Shown here: positions 18,066 to 26,355 of the stretch, piece after piece
Position numbering within the stretch: position 1 is the stretch's first letter
Layout: the number at the start of each line of letters is the position of its first letter
Assembly (NCBI RefSeq): GCF_007981265.1
Contig: NZ_CP034363.1
Location: 3,162,001 to 3,226,000 of the forward strand
DNA length: 64,000 bases
Reading direction: 5' to 3'
DNA from: Pantoea sp. CCBC3-3-1
GTDB taxonomy: Bacteria; Pseudomonadota; Gammaproteobacteria; Enterobacterales; Enterobacteriaceae
Notes under the pieces: model-generated
The model's input: only the letters and a program-made list of their open reading frames with translations
Databases searched by the model: none
What the model was told of the DNA's origin: nothing
Made by a program: the position numbers and the translations under genes

Positions 18066-19079
18066 TTATTTATATCCCTCAGGATTCTGGCTCTGCCAGT
18101 TCCAGGTATCACGCATCATCTCATCAATGCCACGCGACACACGCCAGTTCAGTTCTTTATCCGCCAGTGTGGCATCGGCCCAGAACGCAGCCAGGTCGCC
18201 GTCGCGACGTGGAGAGATCTGGTAAGGGATCGGACGACCGGAGGCTTTTTCAAAAGACTTCACCATTTCCAGCACCGAGTAACCTTCTCCGGCACCCAGG
18301 TTATAGGCTTTATAACCGCTAATGGCTGGCAGATGATCCAGTGCCTTCAGATGGCCTTCGGCCAGGTCCATCACGTGGATATAATCACGTACGCCGGTAC
18401 CGTCTTTGGTTGGATAATCATCGCCAAAGATGCCCAGCTTTTCCAGACGGCCGATAGCAACCTGAGCAATATAAGGCAGCAGGTTATTTGGAATGCCGTT
18501 TGGATCTTCGCCAATCTGGCCAGACTCATGCGCGCCAACCGGGTTGAAGTAACGCAGCGCGATCGCTTTCAGCTCCGGATTCGCTTTGGCATAGTCACGC
18601 AGAATCAGTTCAACCATCAGTTTCGACGTACCGTAAGGGCTGGTAGTCCCGCCAATCGGCGTGGTTTCCACATAAGGAACCGGTGCATCAGCGCCATAAA
18701 CAGTAGCCGATGAACTGAAGATAAACTGATTGACGCCAGCCGCGCGCATCTCTTCCAACAGAACCAGCGTACCGGTAACGTTGTTCTGGTAATACTCCAG
18801 CGGGATGCGGGTAGATTCGCCAACGGCTTTCAGGCCAGCGAAGTGAATGACGGCAGAAATATCATGCTGGGTGAATAAATCACGCAGGCAGGCGCGGTCA
18901 AGGATATCGCCTTCCACGAAGGTGGCCGTTTTACCGGTGAGTTTTTCCACCCGGCTGACGGACTCGCGTGAAGCGTTGCTCAGGTTATCCAGTACAACAA
19001 CGTCGTCGCCACGCTCAAGCAGCGTTAGCACCGTATGGGAACCGATGTAGCCCGCTCCGCCCGTTACTAAAATAGCCAT
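18066..19079 (-). CDS. galE: UDP-glucose 4-epimerase
   Basis: A 337-residue protein of standard GalE length that interconverts UDP-glucose and UDP-galactose using bound NAD+. Motifs are [20 protein letters not shown] at 3-22, [13 protein letters not shown] near 75-87, FSSSATVYG near 121-129 and the catalytic YGTSKLMVE (Tyr-X3-Lys) near 149-157. [18 protein letters not shown] near 178-195 is a strong GalE signature. It is 47 bases downstream of galF and ends at a terminator. Placed beside the exopolysaccharide operon, it probably supplies UDP-galactose for galactose-rich EPS, as galE does in Erwinia amylovora. Confidence 0.98.
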   Translation of the reverse strand: MAILVTGGAGYIGSHTVLTLLERGDDVVVLDNLSNASRESVSRVEKLTGKTATFVEGDILDRACLRDLFTQHDISAVIHFAGLKAVGESTRIPLEYYQNNVTGTLVLLEEMRAAGVNQFIFSSSATVYGADAPVPYVETTPIGGTTSPYGTSKLMVELILRDYAKANPELKAIALRYFNPVGAHESGQIGEDPNGIPNNLLPYIAQVAIGRLEKLGIFGDDYPTKDGTGVRDYIHVMDLAEGHLKALDHLPAISGYKAYNLGAGEGYSVLEMVKSFEKASGRPIPYQISPRRDGDLAAFWADATLADKELNWRVSRGIDEMMRDTWNWQSQNPEGYK

Positions 19080-19126
19080 GTTTACTCCTTACAACCACGC
19101 GCACGCGGTCAGGGTGAAATTGAGAA

Positions 19127-20023
19127 TTACTTAGCCAGAATTTTTTTGATTTCTTCGCGGAATTCGCGACCCTGAGCGTTATTACGCAGGCCCCAGGAAA
19201 CGAAGGCTTTCATGTAGCCAAGCTTACGACCACAGTCAAAGCTGGTACCCGTGAGCTGCTGAGCGTCAACCGGTTTTTTCTTCGCCAGGCTGGCGATAGC
19301 ATCGGTCAGCTGGTAGCGGCCCCACGCACCTGGTTCCAGATTCTCCAGTTCATTCCAGATATCGGCAGACAGCACGTAACGGCCTACCGCAGCCAGATCG
19401 GATTGCAGCGTCTGTGGATTTTCTGGCTTTTCGACGTAATCAACGATTTGGCTGACCTGACCCGGGTTGTCCAGCGTTTCCTGGGTTTTAATGACCGAGT
19501 ATTCAGACAGGTCTGCATCCGGCATATGATGAGCCAGAACCTGGCTGCGGCCGGTTTCTTCAAAACGTGCAACCATTGCGGCCAGGTTGTAACGCAGCGG
19601 ATCGGCGGTGGAGTCATCCAGCAGGACATCCGGCAGGACAACCACAAAAGCTTCGTCGTGCAGCATTGGGCGCGCGCAAAGAATGGAGTTAGCCAGGCCC
19701 AGCGGCTGCGGCTGGCGCACGTTCATAATGGTTACGCCTGGAGGACAGATGGACTGTACTTCGCTCAGCAGTGAACGCTTAACGCGCGCTTCCAGCAGCG
19801 CTTCCAGCTCATAAGAAGTATCAAAATGGTTTTCTACCGCATTCTTGGATGCGTGAGTGACCAGGACAATTTCCTTGATGCCAGCCGCAACGCACTCGTC
19901 GATGATGTACTGAATCATCGGCTTGTCTACGACAGGCAGCATCTCTTTAGGAATGGCTTTTGTAGCAGGGAGCATGTGCATACCCAGACCCGCAACGGGG
20001 ATAACTGCTTTAAGCTTGGTCAT
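19127..20023 (-). CDS. galF: GalU-like UTP-glucose-1-phosphate uridylyltransferase homologue GalF
   Basis: A 298-residue nucleotidyltransferase-fold protein. GalU enzymes have GLGTRMLP at the nucleotide loop, but this protein reads [20 protein letters not shown] at 11-30, the change that marks GalF. In E. coli, GalF has little catalytic activity of its own and is thought to affect UDP-glucose pools, perhaps through GalU. Other family motifs are [13 protein letters not shown] near 31-43, [18 protein letters not shown] near 57-74 and [11 protein letters not shown] near 127-137. galF is the usual left border of enterobacterial O-antigen loci and here lies between the EPS operon and galE. A strong terminator precedes it, so it should have its own promoter. 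Confidence 0.93.
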   Translation of the reverse strand: MTKLKAVIPVAGLGMHMLPATKAIPKEMLPVVDKPMIQYIIDECVAAGIKEIVLVTHASKNAVENHFDTSYELEALLEARVKRSLLSEVQSICPPGVTIMNVRQPQPLGLANSILCARPMLHDEAFVVVLPDVLLDDSTADPLRYNLAAMVARFEETGRSQVLAHHMPDADLSEYSVIKTQETLDNPGQVSQIVDYVEKPENPQTLQSDLAAVGRYVLSADIWNELENLEPGAWGRYQLTDAIASLAKKKPVDAQQLTGTSFDCGRKLGYMKAFVSWGLRNNAQGREFREEIKKILAK

Positions 20024-20448
20024 ATTTTTTCCATATAAATGAAGTAAAAAAGCGTCTGGTGATTATGCATTAAAGCTGCGATCGGCAAGTATAATCTTAA
20101 TCTGAAAATTTAGCTGAAGCTGGTCCGCAATTTAGCGGTTTTTTACGGAAAATGAGACCCAGAACGCTCTTTATTGTGCGCGTTAGCTGAATATGAATGC
20201 GTAATACTGCGCCACAAGATAAGCGATTGAACCCACTTAGCTTACTCGCATCGCGTTGAGGAATTATTGCAGTACGAAAACGCCCTGATAATAAACGATA
20301 TCGCCACAAATAAAAAAAAGGGCAATCGTTGCAGCGATTGCCCTTTTAAATTTTTCAGCCAGCAACATGCTGCTAAAAATTATATTTCTGGCCAGAGAAA
20401 GCGCGGACGGATATCCGATATAAGACCACGCTCTTTTCCAATAGCCAG
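20024..20448. other. intergenic region between amsK and galF
   Basis: This stretch of 425 bases holds the amsK terminator at 20312-20347 and the likely galF promoter. On the minus strand TATACT at 20088-20093 is a possible -10 box about 65 bases from the galF start, but no good -35 box accompanies it. No wzx gene or recognisable remnant of one was found, although in E. amylovora the last operon gene (amsL, as I recall it) sits at this place. Two short frames here (70 and 61 codons) show no family features. Confidence 0.5.
20312..20347. terminator. strong terminator after amsK
   Basis: A perfect 9-bp stem (20320-20328 with 20335-20343) and 6-base loop, followed on the minus strand by eight T (A tract 20312-20319) and flanked by TTTT on the other side. 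It lies about 100 bases past amsK and separates the exopolysaccharide operon from galF-galE. Confidence 0.9.
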
Positions 20449-21678
20449 CTAGCTACGCGCAAGCTTTTCCAAAATTTCAGCCAGCTCTTGATAAGCGATA
20501 TGCTGGTTAAATTCGGTTTCAACTTTATGTCGCGCCGCCGCCACTACCGGACCAATATCGGCACCGTTAGCAGCCAGTCGGAACAGGATTTCGCTCAGTG
20601 CTTTTGCATCGCCTTCCGGTGCCAGCCAGCCTGAAACGTTGTTCTCGATCAGTTCCGGAATGCCGCTGTGGTCGCTGGAAACAACCGGTAAACCTACCGC
20701 CATCGCCTCCATCAGCGCAACCGGGATGCCCTCCATATCTCCATCGGCCGCCGTCAGCGACGGCAGCAGGAAGATATCCGCTTCATCAAGATAGCGCTTA
20801 ATCTCTTCCTGAGGCTTAAAGCCGACCATTTTGACACAGTCTTCCAAGTTGGCGTTACGGATGGTATTGCGCATCTCATCTTCCATATCGCCGTTGCCGA
20901 TAATGGTGTACTGGAAATCTGCGCCCTTCTCTTTCAGGTATTTACAGGCTTCAACCGCCACGCCCAGCCCTTTTTTCTCGGTCAGGCGCGCGACGGTGAG
21001 AATACGTAATGGCTGGTGCAATCCTTCGCGAATTTTCATATTGAATTTTTCAGGTTCAATACCCATACGCGTTACGTGAATTTTTTCTGGCGGACAGCCC
21101 ATTGCAATCAGCTTGTTTTTCCACAGATGGCTGATTGGCAGCAGTAGCTCGGTCTGCCGGAAAAGATTCGGATAATCGGTTTTGTGCTCGTTAAGAATGA
21201 AACGGCGTGATATATCGGCACCGTGGAAAACGGTTGCCTGCTTACCACGCAAAATGCCCAGTTCACGCAGCTTGTTAGCCAGCGCGCCTGCATAGCCAAA
21301 ATGCACCAGGAACACATCTGCGGCGATCGGTTTTTTAGCATTCGCCACAATCGCAGGCAGCAGCAGTCGCTTCGACTGATCGCCATAGCGAGGAATATTC
21401 ATCGATTTGATGGTGGCCGAATTCAGCATTTTCGGCAGCACAATTTTTAAACGTTGCTTCAGCTTTTCCGCCGCGCTGCTTTGTTCTTCCGGCAGCAGGT
21501 AGTGGATCCTTTCGGACAGTTTGTAACGATCAAACGCTGCATGACGGTTGACATGATCGCCTGGAAAGACCGAGATGATCTCCACATCATAGCCGCTGTC
21601 AATAAAATGGATGACCTGGTTCAGCACGAAAGTTTCGGACGCTACCGGAAAACGCATGGTGAAAAATGTAAGTTTCAT
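20449..21678 (-). CDS. amsK: GT4 glycosyltransferase of exopolysaccharide synthesis (AmsK-like)
   Basis: A 409-residue GT-B enzyme of the GT4 family, resembling AmsK of Erwinia amylovora and WcaL of the colanic acid system. The N-terminal MKLTFFTMRFPVASETFVLN is characteristic of this group. VFHGADISRRF lies near 150-160, VARLTEKKGLGVAVEA near 228-243, and the EX7E motif appears in DMEGIPVALMEAMAVGLPVV near 315-334. It is soluble and probably adds one sugar of the repeat unit on the undecaprenyl-linked intermediate. A 324-base gap with a hairpin separates it from amsF, and a strong terminator follows it, so it is the last gene of the operon in this genome. Confidence 0.85.
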   Translation of the reverse strand: MKLTFFTMRFPVASETFVLNQVIHFIDSGYDVEIISVFPGDHVNRHAAFDRYKLSERIHYLLPEEQSSAAEKLKQRLKIVLPKMLNSATIKSMNIPRYGDQSKRLLLPAIVANAKKPIAADVFLVHFGYAGALANKLRELGILRGKQATVFHGADISRRFILNEHKTDYPNLFRQTELLLPISHLWKNKLIAMGCPPEKIHVTRMGIEPEKFNMKIREGLHQPLRILTVARLTEKKGLGVAVEACKYLKEKGADFQYTIIGNGDMEDEMRNTIRNANLEDCVKMVGFKPQEEIKRYLDEADIFLLPSLTAADGDMEGIPVALMEAMAVGLPVVSSDHSGIPELIENNVSGWLAPEGDAKALSEILFRLAANGADIGPVVAAARHKVETEFNQHIAYQELAEILEKLARS

Positions 21679-21763
21679 CGATTTACCCTAAAATCCTGTC
21701 GACGTCTTCGGTAATATCATTCCCGAGAACTTTTCCTGCTCCACGGAGCGAATAACCCGCTGG

Positions 21764-21798
21764 TAACCTTATTGCAATGATAAGGTTATGATAACCTT
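21764..21798. repeat. interlocking inverted repeats in the amsF-amsK gap
   Basis: Three alternating half-sites stand in 35 bases: AACCTTAT (21765-21772), ATAAGGTTAT (21780-21789) and ATAACCTT (21791-21798). The middle one can pair perfectly with either neighbour. The right-hand pair forms an 8+8 palindrome around a single G at 21790. Confidence 0.6.
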
Positions 21799-21957
21799 GA
21801 TAAGATCGTCATCCATTAAGCCTGAGTAGTGAATTATCACTGACAAACCAGGCTCTGGTCCCCCGCAATCAGTCTTTCCATCTTACCAGTTATTAACCCT
21901 TTGTTAATAAGCGTAATAATCCGAAAAATCCTTGCGTAAGGAATACGTAAAGAGTGG

Positions 21958-21981
21958 CTCCGGGCAAGCCTTTACCCGGAG
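21958..21981 (-). terminator. hairpin after amsF, possible weak terminator
   Basis: A perfect 7-bp GC-rich stem (21958-21964 with 21975-21981) and a 10-base loop, starting 21 bases past the amsF stop codon. Only a short pyrimidine run (CCACTCTTTACG) follows on the minus strand, so termination would be incomplete or Rho-assisted. Confidence 0.5.
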
Positions 21982-22002
21982 TTTGTCCTCAAACAGAAGT
22001 CG

Positions 22003-24225
22003 TTATTGTTTTAACGCGAAATAAGGAACAGCGACCTGGTGACCATTAATAACCATCGACACGTAGCCCTGCGCTTTTGCCGTATCAACTTTATCAGCCT
22101 CAATGAGGCGTGACTGCACCAGCAGGTCGCCCTGCTCGTTGGCACCGATTCCGGCTAATCCGTTATGCACAGAGAAGCGACGGACCGCATGACGAGGCCT
22201 GGCGCTGTCAGGCGGATTACCAAAAGCCATTTCGCTATCAAAACGCGCGCACTGGCCGGTAACGAAATGGTCCCGGGCAGTGGTTTTCATCAGCACCCCT
22301 GCCGAGCCTAACCAGCCAGCCAGCTTCACAAATACCCGCGTGTCGGCATCATGTTCGGTGGTATAAATCACATCGACAATCGGACTACTGCCTTCAACGT
22401 GCCAGCTTCCCTCAAAACCATGCACCTTGCGTTGCAGCGTGATGATAGCTTTCCCGCCGGTATTGCGGTCATCCATCATGTTTTTAAGCGCGTCGGAAAC
22501 CGTGCCGTTACTGAACTGCGACTGTCCGAGAATTTCAATTTCCCAGCTGTCGCTGACATCAGGGGTATGAATGTTGCCCAGCTCATACCATTTTTCCTGA
22601 TTGCTGTTGTTCTGAATACGGAAGCGGGAGGTCAGATAGTTGTACTTCATGCTGCCGTCAACGGCGATGCCGTAGGATTCGACGCGCGTTGAGCCACGCT
22701 CATAAGGGCCGAGCCATTCATCGCCCTGTAGCGAGTTGTCAATCCAGCTTCCTGCCTGCAGGTTAATCTGGCGCATGTTCAGGCGTGAGTGATGAGCGAT
22801 TAACGGGTTTTTACAGGTTTCGATGCTCAGCGCGTCCACAATCCACTGGCCGTTAGAAAGATCGCCGGGGAATTCGGTGTGCTCAATCCAGCCATTATGA
22901 ATAATCGACTGCGTGGAGCGCGGCAGATTAAGTGCCTTACCGCCTGAACAGTGCTGAACGTTGAAGTTGGACAGTTCAATAGCGGTGTTGTGATCCCAGT
23001 TGCCCTTTTTGGTGTAGGACCAGGTGCCTTTAATCACGTCGCCAGTACAGTTATTGGCATACCACTGGTCAATCTTACAATCCAGCGTATCAATCAGGCT
23101 GAGAGAAGGCCCGCCGACATAGCTAAAGCGCAGGCAGGAGCCGCGGAAGTATTGCCCGGCTGGACAGGTATTATGGAAGAAGCCCTGCGTGTTGGGCAGC
23201 TCCTTGATACGCCCTTCAAAGCTGATGTTGCTCAGCTCGACCCAGCGGGCATTAATTTTCAGCACGAAGTCTGAATTACCGCCAGAGATCAGGGTTGTCG
23301 AGGGGAAATAGCCAAAATTGACCGGCGCGCCAGCCAGGCGGAAGAAACTGACATAGTGGGCGGAAATATCAAAAGAGGAGATAAAGAAGCGTCCGGCCGG
23401 GAACTGGATAGACAACCTTTTGTTATTATCCTGCGCCCATTGATACATCGCCTGAACGGCGGGCAGCGTATCGGTCCGGCCATCGGCTACCGCGCCAAAA
23501 TCGAAGACGGTCATCGCGTTGAGATCGTTGACCACGCGCCGCCAGTGGAAGTCACCGCCGGAAGAGGCGATGTAGCCACCGTCATCTTTTGCTGCCGTCA
23601 GTTCGCCTACAAACGCGCCGCCGCCCACTTCGGCACCTTCGTGCCAGCCTTTCAGACGCACTTTCGCGCCATTAAACAGCGGTCTGGTTTTGCGCAGCGC
23701 GTCGTAAGAGCCTATCTCGCCAATCAGCTGATAGCCTGATGGCTGAGCCAGCCGCCGGCTGAACTCTGAAACACCGTTGTTTTTTACGTCCGCGACGTAA
23801 AAAAGCTGCTGGTCGTTGTCGTCATGCAACGCCATCGAATATTCGCTGTTTGACCACAGCGCGCCTTTGGCCGCCACGAAGCGCTTCATCGTTTCGCGGG
23901 TCAGGGCAATCGGCTGCTGGAGCAGGGAAACTTCCCCGCTGGCATCCTTAACAAAAACATCCACTAAATTTTGCGACTGGGTTGGATCCGTCCCGGCTTT
24001 GCCGATATAGAGTTTGCCGCGGAAATCGCGCCAGAACGGTTCTGGCATGGTAAAGACATCGTCCGGGGAAAAAATCGGCACGTCATTCTTTGGGATAGCA
24101 TCAGCCGGTACTTTTTTTAGCTTCAGCTCCGCTTCTTCACTCCGGGCCACGCCAGGCAGCGAACTTAACGCTGCTGTGGCCACAATTGAGGAGAAGGCTG
24201 TTCGGATAAGTTCTCTGCGCTTCAT
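22003..24225 (-). CDS. amsF: exported AmsF/WceF-like pectin-lyase-fold exopolysaccharide-processing protein
   Basis: A 740-residue secreted protein. The N-terminus MKRRELIRTAFSSIVATAAL has a twin arginine and hydrophobic core, with a likely cleavage after GVARS near residue 29; this looks like a Tat-type signal. FDFGAVADGRTDTLPAVQAM near 240-259 is the typical opening of the phage-tailspike/pectin-lyase beta-helix fold (FGA-DG-TD). The C-terminal part is also beta-rich. AmsF of E. amylovora and WceF of Pantoea stewartii occupy the same position; WceF is reported to cleave its own exopolysaccharide, so a periplasmic or outer-surface depolymerase role is likely. The preceding gene in the operon is amsE (86 bases); a hairpin follows. 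The enzyme's bond specificity is not visible. Confidence 0.85.
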   Translation of the reverse strand: MKRRELIRTAFSSIVATAALSSLPGVARSEEAELKLKKVPADAIPKNDVPIFSPDDVFTMPEPFWRDFRGKLYIGKAGTDPTQSQNLVDVFVKDASGEVSLLQQPIALTRETMKRFVAAKGALWSNSEYSMALHDDNDQQLFYVADVKNNGVSEFSRRLAQPSGYQLIGEIGSYDALRKTRPLFNGAKVRLKGWHEGAEVGGGAFVGELTAAKDDGGYIASSGGDFHWRRVVNDLNAMTVFDFGAVADGRTDTLPAVQAMYQWAQDNNKRLSIQFPAGRFFISSFDISAHYVSFFRLAGAPVNFGYFPSTTLISGGNSDFVLKINARWVELSNISFEGRIKELPNTQGFFHNTCPAGQYFRGSCLRFSYVGGPSLSLIDTLDCKIDQWYANNCTGDVIKGTWSYTKKGNWDHNTAIELSNFNVQHCSGGKALNLPRSTQSIIHNGWIEHTEFPGDLSNGQWIVDALSIETCKNPLIAHHSRLNMRQINLQAGSWIDNSLQGDEWLGPYERGSTRVESYGIAVDGSMKYNYLTSRFRIQNNSNQEKWYELGNIHTPDVSDSWEIEILGQSQFSNGTVSDALKNMMDDRNTGGKAIITLQRKVHGFEGSWHVEGSSPIVDVIYTTEHDADTRVFVKLAGWLGSAGVLMKTTARDHFVTGQCARFDSEMAFGNPPDSARPRHAVRRFSVHNGLAGIGANEQGDLLVQSRLIEADKVDTAKAQGYVSMVINGHQVAVPYFALKQ

Positions 24226-24310
24226 AAAAATTCCGTGATTAGTGAGGTGTTGTGGCGAGTCTCCAGAGGTACTTCACAATGCCGGTACATAGGGATTAGC
24301 TACGCTACCC

Positions 24311-25111
24311 TTATCCTTTACGGTCTTTCTCGTAGAGAAACTGCATCACTTTAGCGGGCATCACACGTGTTGAGGTGCGGATCAGAAAATAGATCTTACC
24401 GTTAATAAAATTGGTCTGCTTAAGCTTGTTTTTCAGCGTATAGAGCTGAATTTCGCTCTTTATATAGGTCATGCCACGGCGCTTGCTGACCATTTCACTG
24501 CCCGCTCTGACCCGCATCAGAACGTCATGCAGATTCGACACCTTGTAACCCTGGGCCATCATGCGCAACCAGAGGTTGTAATCTTCCATAAACAGATGGT
24601 GCTGATAGCTGCCTGCCGCAATGACTTTATCTTTACGGAACACGACGCACATATGGTTGAACGGGTTTTTCATGCGTGCAAAATGACGGATAGACTCATC
24701 GTCCAGCGGCAGACGCTTCAAACGCTCCTGGCCGTGCTCATCAAACTCAATCACTGCCGCGCCGGACAAGGCCACTTCAGGGTGCGCTTCCATATAGGGG
24801 ATTTGTTTTTCAAAGCGCTCGGGCAGGCAGATATCGTCCGTATCCATACGGGCAACCAGATTGTGCGTACAGTGATCCAGGCCCGCGTTAAGCGCCTTGC
24901 CTAAACCGACGTTTTTTTCCAGCGGCACAATGGTTAACGGCAGCAACGTGCTCCATTTATTGACCGCAGCCTTAAGCGCGTCGCTCAGCGGACCATCGTA
25001 GACAACGACGATTTCATCAGCCTGAAGCGTCTGCTGATGCAAACTGGCCATGCACTGCTCGACATTTTCCGGCTTTTCTCTGTGATAGAGAGACATGAGA
25101 ACTGAAAACAT
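24311..25111 (-). CDS. amsE: GT2 glycosyltransferase (AmsE-like)
   Basis: A 266-residue GT2 enzyme. The N-terminal strand MFSVLMSLYHREKPENVEQC is at 1-20. The donor-binding EIVVVYDGP lies near 33-41, LEKNVGLGKALNAGL near 64-78 and the metal-binding LVARMDTDDICLPERF near 86-101. NPFNHMCVVFRKDKV near 147-161 and LFMEDYNLWLRMMAQG near 172-187 carry the likely catalytic acid (ED). These match AmsE of E. amylovora and the related WcaA/WceN group. It is expected to add a sugar to the lipid-linked repeat unit in the cytoplasm. It lies 14 bases after amsD. Confidence 0.85.
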   Translation of the reverse strand: MFSVLMSLYHREKPENVEQCMASLHQQTLQADEIVVVYDGPLSDALKAAVNKWSTLLPLTIVPLEKNVGLGKALNAGLDHCTHNLVARMDTDDICLPERFEKQIPYMEAHPEVALSGAAVIEFDEHGQERLKRLPLDDESIRHFARMKNPFNHMCVVFRKDKVIAAGSYQHHLFMEDYNLWLRMMAQGYKVSNLHDVLMRVRAGSEMVSKRRGMTYIKSEIQLYTLKNKLKQTNFINGKIYFLIRTSTRVMPAKVMQFLYEKDRKG

Positions 25112-25125
25112 AGTACACCTTCCCC

Positions 25126-26181
25126 TTAATTCAGAAGTTCATTCCATTTGGTTAAAATCAGGGCCGGGCCGTAGTTAGCGGAGTTACGCCAGGCCGCCTG
25201 GGCGAAGGTCTTTCTCTTCTCTTCATCAGCGATCAATTCGTTCAGCTGGGCGACGAAAGCCTCATCGTTTTCATAATCAACGACGTAACCGTCGTCTTTA
25301 ATGATCTCAGCCGGGCCGGTTTTGCAGTCAAACGCGACTGCCGGTAACGCAAAGTTCTTTGCTTCAATCAGCACCATTGGCAGACCTTCATAACGTGAAG
25401 TCATGATGATCAATCCGGCAGAGCGGTAAAACTCGTTGATTTTTTTGTTCGGGCTGACGATTTCGGTCGAATCTTCAAGCTGATAGCTTTTGATCTTTTC
25501 CAGCAGTGCAGGCTTGTCTTCACCGTCGCCAACGATCTGCAATTTCCAGCCCTGCTTGTTAACGCGTTTCCACACCTCAAGCATACGGTCAAAGTTTTTC
25601 TGGTAGGTTAAACGACCAACAGCCAGCACCTTATTCTGTTTAACCGCTAACAGCTCATCCAGACTGGTGGTCGTACTTTCATCAGAGAACGGCGAAATGT
25701 TTCTCACCACATGGACATTCTTCACGTTGAAATTGCTTTCAAGATAGTGTTTGTCATGATCGGTTAACACCGCAATTTTATCGGCAAGACCGTAGCAGAA
25801 GACTTTCAGTTTGCGGATTGGCGTTTTAAAGGTTTCGATAGAAACATGATCGCAGCAAATAATTTTTGAGCGCACGCCGAACAGCTTCATCGCTAACAGC
25901 GACTGAACGGAAAGTTTGCCCATTGAGATGATCATAATGCCGTCAAAGCGTTCTTTTTTGGCAAAGCGGATAAATTCATAGAGTTTCATCAGGCGATTCG
26001 TTGCCTGCGGATGAACAATTTTTACTTTGCTGTCGGTAGGGTAGTAAGGATCGCCTTTATTCAAAGAAAACAGCGTGACGTCATAATTATTATTGCAGAG
26101 CAGGCTTGATAACGTGCTGGCAACCCGGTCTGTTCCGCCGCTGTTTGATATCCCGTCAATAAGAATTAGCAATCTGTACAT
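25126..26181 (-). CDS. amsD: GT4 glycosyltransferase (AmsD-like)
   Basis: A 351-residue GT-B fold enzyme of family GT4. LLILIDGISNSGGTDRVAST at 4-23 is the N-terminal donor-side loop. VLAVGRLTYQKNFDRMLEVW near 188-207 opens the C-terminal domain, and the EX7E motif is in SRYEGLPMVLIEAKNFALP near 263-281. This agrees with AmsD of E. amylovora (a galactosyltransferase-like protein of about this length). It probably extends the undecaprenyl-linked repeat unit. The gene follows a strong hairpin terminator placed in the 174-base gap after amsC, so full expression may need antitermination. Confidence 0.85.
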   Translation of the reverse strand: MYRLLILIDGISNSGGTDRVASTLSSLLCNNNYDVTLFSLNKGDPYYPTDSKVKIVHPQATNRLMKLYEFIRFAKKERFDGIMIISMGKLSVQSLLAMKLFGVRSKIICCDHVSIETFKTPIRKLKVFCYGLADKIAVLTDHDKHYLESNFNVKNVHVVRNISPFSDESTTTSLDELLAVKQNKVLAVGRLTYQKNFDRMLEVWKRVNKQGWKLQIVGDGEDKPALLEKIKSYQLEDSTEIVSPNKKINEFYRSAGLIIMTSRYEGLPMVLIEAKNFALPAVAFDCKTGPAEIIKDDGYVVDYENDEAFVAQLNELIADEEKRKTFAQAAWRNSANYGPALILTKWNELLN

Positions 26182-26285
26182 GGAAATTATCCTGTTAATA
26201 AGTTCAGCTCAAACCATGGAGCTACCGCGCACTAAGAACAGCCCATTATGCCAGTTGGCACAGCCGGGGAAGCATGCAATTAATC

Positions 26286-26325
26286 TTAAAAACAAACCGG
26301 GATTGCCGTTTTCAGCAATCCCGGT
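26286..26325 (-). terminator. intrinsic terminator inside the exopolysaccharide operon, after amsC
   Basis: A perfect 11-bp stem (26296-26306 with 26315-26325), 8-base loop, followed on the minus strand by TTGTTTTTAAG. It begins about 31 bases past the amsC stop codon and about 105 bases before amsD. On the + side GTTTTAATT follows as well. Confidence 0.85.
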
Positions 26326-26355
26326 GTTTTAATTCAGGTCAGGATGGCGTCAATA

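Larger units (their letters stand above)
21679..22002. other. 324-base gap between amsF and amsK
   Basis: No open frame with family features is present. The gap contains a hairpin just after amsF (21958-21981), interlocking inverted repeats (21764-21798) and an A/T-rich stretch around 21890-21940. In E. amylovora, as I recall its gene order, the pyruvyl transferase gene amsJ lies between amsF and amsK; here nothing of it is recognisable. Confidence 0.5.
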
